This document shows, one piece after another, positions 22,307-30,732 of a stretch of DNA of 64,000 nucleotides. A model generated the notes under the pieces. It was not told where the DNA came from and made no database searches. It was given only the letters and a program-made list of their open reading frames with translations. The translations under genes were made by a program, and so were the position numbers. The stretch lies in the NCBI GenBank assembly GCA_010405405.1, contig MU004231.1:3956884-4020883 (forward strand), in the 5' to 3' direction. Position 1 is the first letter of the stretch. Each line of letters opens with the position of its first letter. Source of the stretch: Microthyrium microscopicum. Lineage: Eukaryota; Ascomycota; Dothideomycetes; Microthyriales; Microthyriaceae.

Positions 22307-23659
22307 ATGACCGAGTCTCAGAAAGATCTCGCGCTGGGCGTCGAGATACCTGACATTGAGGTTACTAGTGGCCACAATTTTATCAAATACACCTGCAATG
22401 GACGAGGACTTGCAACTGATGGAGCTTACTTTCAGGCTGACTTATCAGATTTCCTTCCTGTCATACGCAAAAATCCGCAAGCCAACAAGACCTATTCCAG
22501 CCTCTCACATAAACGGGACCGTGCTTGGTGGCGCGCCCAATGCTCCTTTCGTGGCCTTCCAATTCGGGGTAACATCACAGAAATGCAAGCGCGGCTAAGA
22601 GCTGGGCCGACTTCCATGACCAGCGAGCTTGTCAAGTTGGAGGAAAAGTCCAAAGCCGGATGGAACGCCAAAGCGGAAGTACTTCGCGCAGAGGCACGAC
22701 AGAAACGTCAGGAACAAGAGCATTTGGAAGAACAGAAACGTATCGCGGAGGAGCGAAATCTTCTTAAAGTCTGTACGGATCGCTTGAAGGCCATCTTCGG
22801 CCCTGAAACAAGAGAGGGACATGTGTTCAAGGAGAATTGTCGTGGCGTCGATAAAGCAGCAAAGAGTCTGGGGCTTCATTTCAAGTGGATTGCTGCACCA
22901 GCGGTTTCTGGAGACTTGGACTGGGAAGCTGAATGGATCATCGTTGCGCCAAGTTCAGACCGAGTGGATATCACGGACTTCGCTGTCCAAAAATGGGCAG
23001 ACAATAGGAATTACTGTCAATTGCAAGCCCATTTACTGCTAGTGGAGGGGAGACAAATTGCAGCTCTAGCCTCAGAAGCGAAAAGAAGCTCCTTGGCTGC
23101 TGCTCATGCTGCCATTTCCGTTATGGACGGGGACTGGGATATTACCGGTATATGGAAGATAAATTGCAGTGATTCGGGCTACGAAGATGAGCTACAAAGT
23201 GATCAGTTGAGTCTCCGAATACACCGGATTACTGGAACCAAAGTGTCGCAGTTGTTTGCAGAATTTGACTTTGGACTCTTCAATGGCTTTTTCCGGTTTG
23301 AGGATCCTGGGACACATGCAATTTCAAAGCACGATATATGGGACAAACGCGAGAGGCTGGCATGGGATCGATATCTCATCCCGCTAAAGACGAAGCCATC
23401 GCATAGGTTTCCAGACTGGAGATTTCGCTGGAAAGGTAGGGGGGATCCGGAGGCAACTATTGAATACGATCCCGAGCAGAACGATTGCTCGATGAGATTT
23501 GGCGAAGAAGGAGGTGTGTTGTCGGGAACCTTTGAATATAATTCTACCCGCATCAATTTTGCTGGTGCAAAGATTGGGACCATCAGTGATGCTGAGACAG
23601 CAGCGATATCTATCGACCGAGAGTGGAACTCCTATAACAACACCGAACATGACACTTAG
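22307..23659 (+). CDS. fungal hypothetical protein with SAP-like motif
   Basis: Intronless, 450 residues. Residues about 70-105 (RDRAWWRAQCSFRGLPIRGN, then ITEMQARL) resemble a SAP-type DNA-binding helix pair. A Glu/Lys/Arg-rich coiled-coil stretch follows (about 115-155). The C-terminal half has two similar segments built around MDGDWDITGIWKI and LFAEFDFGLFNGFFRFEDP, a pattern I associate with an uncharacterised filamentous-fungal family. No signal peptide or membrane segment. Function is unknown; a nuclear role is a weak inference from the SAP-like motif. Confidence 0.7.
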   Translation: MTESQKDLALGVEIPDIEVTSGHNFIKYTCNGRGLATDGAYFQADLSDFLPVIRKNPQANKTYSSLSHKRDRAWWRAQCSFRGLPIRGNITEMQARLRAGPTSMTSELVKLEEKSKAGWNAKAEVLRAEARQKRQEQEHLEEQKRIAEERNLLKVCTDRLKAIFGPETREGHVFKENCRGVDKAAKSLGLHFKWIAAPAVSGDLDWEAEWIIVAPSSDRVDITDFAVQKWADNRNYCQLQAHLLLVEGRQIAALASEAKRSSLAAAHAAISVMDGDWDITGIWKINCSDSGYEDELQSDQLSLRIHRITGTKVSQLFAEFDFGLFNGFFRFEDPGTHAISKHDIWDKRERLAWDRYLIPLKTKPSHRFPDWRFRWKGRGDPEATIEYDPEQNDCSMRFGEEGGVLSGTFEYNSTRINFAGAKIGTISDAETAAISIDREWNSYNNTEHDT

Positions 23660-24165
23660 GCAATCCAACATAGAGGATTCAACGTTATCTTAGAGTTTTG
23701 CTCTATGCCGGAACCTGCTCATCCAGTGGCTGTTTGCACATATGCCACTTGACAGCAGCAACCAGATCAAGGCCATCATTGCGAAAAGGCCTGTCAGCAA
23801 GGAAGAAACTTGGCTATGGAGTAGAAGTTCCCGCGATATCTTCTTGCTGCAGCAAGGCTGATCACTACGTCCTTGCGAAGACGATGTGAGCTACAAAGCA
23901 AAGTGCGCCAGATACGCATGATGATTCAAGAGTTAAGAACAAACCATAGATCTGAGGTTATTTGCGGTAAACCATTGCATTGGATATAATTGACACTTTC
24001 TCTTTTTGTTATAGCAATAACTTGAAGTAGATCCCCTTTTTTGACTGATATGATCAACTTTAAAGCCGTACATGATATAAGGCCTTAACGTAGGCTTGTC
24101 AAGTGCTTCAAAGCCTACAGAAAGTTATCTCGCTCGAGAAGAGGGACATGACACTACATTAAGCC
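23660..24165. other. intergenic, no gene seen
   Basis: The region runs from the 3' end of the SAP-like-motif gene to the 3' end of the first crystallin-like gene. No coding or repeat structure recognised. Confidence 0.4.
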
Positions 24166-24654
24166 TTAGTTAGGCAGAGTTCCGCATCGCCACGAGCTGA
24201 TAGTATCATCCCAGCCTCGAGGCCGAAGATCTCGTAAGTCATCATTATCATTAACTGTGACCGTCCCGAGTAAAACGCTGCAGCCGTAATCCCTAGAAAA
24301 GAGTAAGTTTGGACTTGCGCTGAGACATGATTATGAAAACAGGTTGACAGCATACCTGTACAGTTGGCAAGACCAAGTTTCAGTCGCTTCTACTGAACTG
24401 GTCACATCGTTCCAGCCGGGCGGAACCCAATCTACAGATTGTTATCCTCTAGAAGTCTATTATTCTACGTGTAAAGTTGGTGAACACCTACTACAAACCC
24501 CTGGGGCGAAGGGGAACCATTGGCAATTCTTGAGTCCAGGATCTCTGCATAATCGGAAATACTTGGGACCCGGCTCTTGTTGGCCTTCGATTCCGATCAT
24601 TTAAAGTGCAAAGACGACGATTATGGGAAGCTGGAGCATGAATTTCAATGCCAT
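24166..24654 (-). pseudogene. secreted beta/gamma-crystallin-like protein, copy C, probably damaged
   Basis: Exons complement(24166..24292, 24356..24431, 24492..24654) have the same phases (1, then 2) and the same 76-nt middle exon as copies A and B. The product shows two Greek-key-like halves: GPKYFRLCRDPGLKNCQWFP, then PPGWNDVTSS in the first, and RDYGCSVLLG, then RGWDDTISSWRC in the second. The reading frame is interrupted inside the expected signal peptide, so no secreted product is predicted from the obvious start. An in-frame downstream ATG would give a protein without a signal peptide. It may be a pseudogene, or its start may be misjudged. Splice sites all look intact, suggesting recent damage. 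Confidence 0.6.
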
Positions 24655-24768
24655 GTTTTTGGGCTTGATTGTGAGAAGTATGGAAAGGTGGAAGGATGGA
24701 AGGATGGGATATTGAATGAGTTGCTAAGTTTGTAGAGTGAGAGAAGATGACTTAAGCAAACGGGCCCT

Positions 24769-24778
24769 TTTATAGTTC
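24769..24778 (-). promoter_or_regulatory. TATA box of copy C
   Basis: Reads GAACTATAAA on the minus strand, about 115 bp before the ATG. The identical ten bases sit at a similar distance before copy A. Confidence 0.45.
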
Positions 24779-25385
24779 TGTAGGATTGAACTCTGCCTAT
24801 ATGAGGCTATATCTAAGCTTTAAGTTTCTTTGTGAATTCCTCATATTCAATAGATTGGTATAACAATACGGCATACTCTGTACCTTAATCGTTACCTAGA
24901 CACTGGTTCAGTACGATCAATTAGAACCTTTCACAGCCATTACTCATGGGGAACTTTTGTGCCGCTTATGAGTCTTAGTATATATCGTTATATGCGCTGA
25001 CCAAAATGTTAAACAGCACACTACTATTCTTGGTCAACACACACTCCCCTTTCCGATCAATTTGATGAGTAACTAAGGTAATTCGTAGCAGGACCTAAGT
25101 TAACCTCGGAATCAACGCTCGGTCAGTGCTTCGATTGATCAAGGCCTATAGGCTGGCAACAGATCCGAAGATACAGGTAGATACAATACATTCATTCTCT
25201 CACAGCTATACTATCACCTCGTCTCCTCTGCACGAAAAGCTGTATCAAAGAGGACCTAAGTTTAGTGACACAGCAGTACATGGTCTCGACATAGTTCTTC
25301 CGGAGTCTATCATAATGTTTCGTGTAGCAGTATGGGTGGCCCAAACCAGCATCACTTAGTCCCGAGGATACCTCCAGGACATCGT
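24779..25385. other. intergenic between crystallin-like copies
   Basis: No gene recognised. It contains TTCTCTCACAGCTATA near 25195, a word that recurs near 26593 between the next two copies, consistent with the tandem duplication including flanking DNA. Confidence 0.35.
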
Positions 25386-25843
25386 TTAGTGTTCTTCATA
25401 TATAAAGTCGCACATAATGGAGCTGATGACATCGTTCCAGCCAAGACCAGCGATGTCGCTTATTGGCTCAGTGAAGGAACCTAATGGTGTTCGACAACTG
25501 TAATCCCTAGACTCCACATTAGCTTTCCACCAACACTTTTGGATCGCGCAACATACTTATACACCTCGCACACAGCACCCGATTCAATTACGATTGAGCT
25601 AATCGCATCGTTCAGTTCATCTGGCACATCAACTACAGGGTGTTACCGACTCAAGTAAATGTGATTTGATTGCGTTAATTGGCACTTACAACAATCATCT
25701 GAAGCTATGTTCCATTCTTCACAGTTTTGAAAGCCGGCATCTATGCAACACTTGATTCTTGGCCCCAATTGAGCATCGATATTAATGATTGAAATGGCAA
25801 CTACGAGGAACATGACCATGGAGGAGCAAAATTTGGAAGGCAT
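25386..25843 (-). CDS. small secreted beta/gamma-crystallin-like protein, copy B
   Basis: Exons complement(25386..25506, 25557..25632, 25690..25843) encode 116 residues, with introns of 50 and 57 nt. A signal peptide (about 1-24, ending IINIDA) precedes two repeats of a Greek-key-like motif. The first is IKCCIDAGFQNCEEWNIA, then DDCFDVPDELNDAISSI; the second is VCEVYKDYSCRTPLGSF, then GLGWNDVISSIMCD. The pattern of paired Cys with (W/L)ND.ISS is the one seen in fungal secreted crystallin-like small proteins. Each exon is too short to be recognised alone. The upstream ATG choice follows from alignment with copy A. Predicted extracellular; role unknown. Confidence 0.72.
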
Positions 25844-26777
25844 GTTCAACGTCAGGAAAGTGTTTTGTGCTCAGGTTCCAGTTGGGATTTCCCTTCAAAG
25901 TTATATCTTGTCAGCTGCTACTGTTTTGTTTCTAGGTCTAACATGCTGGATTGTTTGTGTGACGGACTAACACAATATGATATGTTTAAATTCGGTCATG
26001 TCTAAGCCGCTGGATCTGTAGCCTCTGGAAACCCTGTGATACAACTTTCAACATGTCAGTGGCCCTTGTAATTACAATGACCAGGTGACGCAAGAGAAAA
26101 GCCCAATAGCCTGTTACTTTGCGCTTCTTGGTCGTAGACTTGTAAGCTTCTTTTGTCTCAAAATCACCAATAACAACCTGGTTTCTAGCCTAACTAAGCA
26201 TCTGAGTATCCAAGTATCTGCTTGATAAAGCTCCGACGAGGGCTTTCTACAATTATGAGCACTTGAGCAGTCTTTCATTCTCCTCATGTAAGTACCTAGC
26301 TCTACTTTGCAGGTTATACCTGTCGCACAAAGTGCTGGCAACTAATTTGATACTACTCTGTAACTGTCACACGTTCCCACATAGTACCAACGAAATTAGA
26401 GAAGTATTTTGTCTAACCTTGACCTACGATAGTTATTGAAAATGTAACTTCGATAATAGTTCCGTAATTTCAACCCTCCGAACCGCTCACTGGCAGTGGG
26501 AACAGAAACATGTTGTGTACGGAGAGCCTGAGTTATGGTGAGTAGTCCAACAACTCATCAAACAGAATTTGGGACTAGAGGAGATTTTCAATTCTCTCAC
26601 AGCTATAGATTCAACTTAATTCTCTTCCCAGGCTACAGAATCAAGATAGAAGTTGCAGTGACCCAGAAAGTTATGAATTTGAACTTGATTCTCGGCAGAT
26701 TTCACTGTAGTCTACTAGAAATCAAAGGTCTCAGTGAGTAATAACAGGTTTTCACTAGAAGGTAGCGCATGCGTCTA
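25844..26777. other. intergenic between crystallin-like copies
   Basis: No gene recognised on either strand. It shares the 14-base word TAAGTACCTAGCTC (26289-26302) and the 12-base word GCTTTCTACAAT (26242-26253) with the region upstream of copy A (28078-28091 and 28108-28119), in swapped order. Confidence 0.35.
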
Positions 26778-27243
26778 TCAATTTCGCGCTTGAGGAAGAT
26801 CTTTGCAGCCAAATGAGCTGATTGAATCATTCTCATCAGTGCCAGTGAGGTCTGCTACTTCTCCCACAGCCCAGCCAAAGGATCCCTGACATTCAAAATC
26901 CCTTAATAGCAGAATTTAGCAATACGAATGTACCCTATAATAATGTGTCTGGAACCTACTTGAACTTTTCACAAGCGACACCTGGCTCTACTTCGAATGA
27001 GCTGATCACGTCGTTCCATCCCTCTGGCACATCAACTGAAGAGGTCAATTAGTCAACGTTCTTCTCTGGTTAAATTCATGAAGGCTTACCGCAAGTATCT
27101 AGAGGTATGGTCCATAGCATACAATTTTTAAAGTCGACGTCTTTGCAAATATCCAAGTGTGGCCCAACTGCAAGATCTTGACCTTTGCTAACCATCACCA
27201 AGATGGCAAGTACGGCGATCGTAGAGAATATTTTGGAAGACAT
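26778..27243 (-). CDS. small secreted beta/gamma-crystallin-like protein, copy A
   Basis: Exons complement(26778..26901, 26960..27035, 27090..27243) encode 117 residues, with introns of 58 and 54 nt. Residues 1-22 form a signal peptide (MSSKIFSTIAVLAILVMVSK). The mature chain has two Greek-key-like halves: LDICKDVDFKNCMLWTIPLD, then VDVPEGWNDVISSFEV in the first, and CEKFKDFECQGSFGWAVGEV, then DENDSISSFGCK in the second. Exons 1 and 2 have exactly the same lengths (154 and 76 nt) and phases as in copy B, so the copies are duplicates. A TATA box lies 96 bp upstream. Predicted extracellular; function unknown, with no catalytic motif. Confidence 0.76.
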
Positions 27244-28287
27244 GCCGATTGTTGTTGTGCAGAAAGAGGGTTCGATAGATAAATTATGGGAGTAATTCAC
27301 TCCGAACGCAACAGCGATAGCGCGAGTTTGCTCTTCCATTTATAGTTCCCTTTCTCCAACTGCTGCCGTTAACTTCCTCCGAAATTCATCTTCGAACGCT
27401 TTGTGTGACAGTATTTCCCAGCATGGGTTTTGTGCCACTCCTCACTCGTGGACTACTACTTTTTGGAAACCTACAGACAGTGATAGAGTACATCCATGAT
27501 CAATCTAATGCTTCTTGTTATCATAACCTTGCAACCCAGGCGGAAATTGATGAAGTCTTAAACCTTATGGTCTCGCTAAGGCTGATAGGTAAGCTATTTT
27601 TGTGTTTGGATCATTAGTAACGAATCATGCATCGTTGAGCAATGTTATACATGCGTTCTAGCTTGTACCATTCATACTAGGCACCTAAGTAGCGTAGCTC
27701 AAGAACAGCGCATCTCGCAACTTACGATCGGGTCCATGAATGGGCAGTCTGATTGAAGTTTGGTAGCGTATCAAAAGGTGGGATAGATAACAGTACAATA
27801 TTGATAGGAAGCAAGTAGCAGAACTGGAATCACAAATCGCTAGTATTGCTCAACGAAATGCTCCAATATTTTCCAAACCATGATCTCGTTCTTAGAACTC
27901 TAACTGGACTAGTTTACGAAGGAATCCCGATCTTTACGAAGGCGCAGTAAACATCAGCGATCGACTTAAGCTTACTTAAAATATAGGGCTTGTAATAGGT
28001 CGAGTGGATATGCCTTCCCGCGGCATACCGATTCATCTCTCTCATCAAATCATTTTCTCTTGCACCTAGATAACCTCTAAGTACCTAGCTCATAAGACAT
28101 CCCGATTGCTTTCTACAATCACAGGTTTCACAACTGCTAACAACTAAGCTCGAGAGTCACAGAGTGTTAGTTACGAATTACGAATTTTTACGACTCCCAC
28201 AAGTAGGGCCATCGACGACATCATAGCTCTTGACCAACGGTCCAACAAGCTCTGTTCTACTCAACTATCAGCATCTACCACTAGCCT
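27244..28287. other. divergent intergenic region
   Basis: This region separates copy A (minus) from the Gfa-family gene (plus). Apart from the copy A TATA box and the short words shared with the 26.2-kb spacer, nothing is recognised. Confidence 0.4.
27339..27348 (-). promoter_or_regulatory. TATA box of copy A
   Basis: Reads GAACTATAAA on the minus strand, 96 bp before the copy A ATG, and is identical to the element before copy C. Confidence 0.5.
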
Positions 28288-28788
28288 ATGGCAACCAAAA
28301 TGGCCGCCGTCGACACTCGCTCTCGTCCCATTTACCACGCCAACTGTCATTGCGGTTCGGTACAGATTACTGCCAAGATTCTATCTTTGGCAGAGTATCC
28401 TGTGTGCGACTGCAATTGTTCCATTTGCACCAAAAATGGCTATCTGCTGGTGTATCCCAAGCGGGAAGATTTCAAGATCACCGCTGGCGCCGAATCACTG
28501 AGTCAGTACCTTTTTGGGCTGAAGAACAAGCCGCATAACTTTTGCAAGCTATGTGGCACAAGCATGTTTATTGATTTCAGCCAAAGTGACGTGGAAAGCC
28601 AACGGGAGCATATCGCACTAAACGTAGGTCAAGGCTACACACGAGATTGATGTAAGCTGACGAAGGTTTAGGCCAGGACTATTGTTGATATTGAAGAAAT
28701 TATGGACACATTGAAGAGGAACAAGTTTGACGGAAAGCGAGAGCTGGGGCCGGTGTATGAAGCTCCAACGCCGGCTAAGGGTACATGA
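28288..28788 (+). CDS. Gfa-family (GFA/CENP-V) zinc-binding protein
   Basis: Two exons, join(28288..28623, 28672..28788), give 150 residues, with a 48-nt intron (GTAGGT, GCTGAC branch site). The Gfa fold signature is present: NCHCGSVQ near residue 20, CDCNCSICTKNGYLLVY in the middle and NFCKLCGTSMFIDF near 90. These cysteines supply the structural and second zinc sites. Relatives were first described as glutathione-dependent formaldehyde-activating enzymes, but most fungal members have no known substrate. No signal peptide; probably cytosolic. An alternative start four codons downstream is possible. Confidence 0.88.
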
Positions 28789-29202
28789 GCACACAATGTA
28801 GGGTAAACTTTCTCCTAACATCAATAAAACCTGTCTGTCAGGTGTTTATATCAGGACATCAGATCATAGCTCCTGGGTGCGGATGTAGTCGAAAAGGAGA
28901 GTAGCGACTGAGCTCGCGACAGGCTCACAAAACAACTCGCTCCCTCCCTTCAACAGCAATGTTCACCAGCTGCGACGCCTTGCTACTAACTTATTCATTA
29001 CAAAGTACTTTCCTCCTAAATCGGCAGCCGTCCATTCTGCATCTACCAGGATGAGAACTGAGGCATTCCTTCCCTATAAAACGGGAGAGGATATTCGTAG
29101 TTGATAGGAGCCCACCCGTGATTTGTCCATCATTAAGTTTAATTCGTGAATATTCTGCTTTTATTTGCTCTACTTAACTCTATGAGGGTGCCATAGTACC
29201 GA
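28789..29202. other. convergent intergenic region
   Basis: Between the 3' ends of the Gfa-family gene and the cutinase gene. No feature recognised. Confidence 0.4.
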
Positions 29203-30004
29203 TTAGGCACTACCAGTCATTATCTGGGTCAAATAGTCTATCGCTTTTTGGGCATCGCCATTTCCAGTGTAAGCAAAATGCCCACCTGTGAGTTGAAGTT
29301 CTCCGTGACAAACGCCATCATCCTAGCCAAGGTTAGTAGGAAGACGTTAAGCAGTATTAGAAATTACCTCAAGGCAATAGGTGCGAAATTTGTCTTTTGG
29401 CCAGCCAGTGATGGTCGCAGACGACTGTTGGTTTTTTGTATCGCCAAAGAGTACACCTCCAACGATGGACGATTTAACATCAGCTGGGAGCGCTGGAATA
29501 ACATTATGCATAAGAGCAGCTCCTTGGCTATCGCGTTATATTAGTATAACTTCACGGTTCACCAAATTTCGCGACTACACACCTGTATCCCATAAACGTG
29601 AGCTTTGCCTTGGGGCACTTGGTATGTACGTCGGTGAAAGTCTTTACACCGGCCTCAATACAAGTATCACAGCTACCCTTCTCCTTGAAGTTATCACCGA
29701 TCGCGGCAGGATAGCCTGGTGCGTTGATGCCCTGGCAGTCGAATTTATCGGCCAGCTTAGTTTTGAGGGCACTGCATAGCATGGGGCCGACTGTAATCCC
29801 CTAGTCACAGCTGATTAGTTTAAAAGAACATTAAAAGCGATACAAAATACTCACGACATTGCCGGGCTCCATTGATCCTCTTGCAACGACAAGGACCGCA
29901 TCAGGACATTTCTCACCAAGGCTGTAAGACGTGGGGCCGCGACTACTGCTTTGGGGAAGCGCGGCGGCCATGCCAGCGAGAGTGATGACACCTGTGATCT
30001 TCAT
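29203..30004 (-). CDS. cutinase (secreted serine esterase)
   Basis: Four exons, complement(29203..29322, 29368..29527, 29583..29800, 29855..30004), encode 215 residues. A signal peptide (about 1-15, AGMAAALP) is followed by KCPDAVLVVARGSMEPGNVG and then the nucleophile motif GYSQGAAL, with Ser 123. DDGVC (Asp 178) and GGHFAY (His 191) complete the triad. The 13-residue Asp-His spacing equals that of Fusarium cutinase (175 and 188). Cutinases hydrolyse the ester bonds of plant cutin outside the cell. The serine codon is split by the second intron, so no single frame shows the active site. Introns are 54, 55 and 45 nt with good ACTAAT or CTAAC branch sites. It lies on the same strand as the crystallin-like trio. 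Confidence 0.92.
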
Positions 30005-30732
30005 AGTGTTGGATTTTAAACGAGTGACTGTGGGATAGAATATCTAGGCACCAGAGAACAACGCAGCGGGACGGGGTTATAATTACTGTTGGCCAAGAAT
30101 CTTTAAATATAGCGGCCGCGATCGCGATATTACTCAATTCTAGAAGCTCTAACGGAACTAGCCATAAGGACCAAGGGGTGCATTGATACACACCACTCAT
30201 TGGATACGGGACAGACCGCGCTCACCGAATAGAATATGATCGGTAGATCACTTAATCAGACAGGGAGTCAAAACACATTTCTTATGATCCAGATCTGGAC
30301 GCATTTGCGCATTTATGGAGATGGCCAGTGCCTTTAAAGAAGTTAACAGGGAGTTTCTCATGGCCTTAGCTCGATATGAATGATCTATACGGCTATATCG
30401 TTTAAATGAATATTCTTGGGACTGCTGGTTGGAACGGGACTTCAAAACGCCGACCATAGTGAGCCCTCTACAGCCTTGTTGTGCACGACGAGAATAACAT
30501 TTCTAGGCAAGCATCGCTATGATTAAAGCGAGATAATGATTGTGATGTATTGCTAAAGGAATCAATCCCCTCTGAGATAGGCATTTCATACATTGTTTTT
30601 ATCATTTGCCAAATATCTTCCACCGGTCAAAGACACAGATCCAGAGCATAACAGCCTTGGAGGTCATAAAAGTCATAAAACGACACTAAAGAAGTCAATT
30701 TTCCATACCAAAGCCGACATACAAACACATTT
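30005..30732. other. intergenic, cutinase promoter side
   Basis: No gene recognised. A TATA-like stretch (minus strand, TATATTTAAAG at 30101-30111) lies about 97 bp before the cutinase ATG. The right end is 3' UTR of the AAA ATPase gene. Confidence 0.4.
30101..30111 (-). promoter_or_regulatory. putative TATA box of the cutinase gene
   Basis: TATATTTAAAG on the minus strand, 97 bp upstream of the start codon. Position fits; no transcription data. Confidence 0.3.

Noticed and set aside
25386-25506. Initially read as a separate decayed fourth crystallin-like copy
   Set aside because: It joins copy B in phase through a canonical 50-nt intron and is its third exon.
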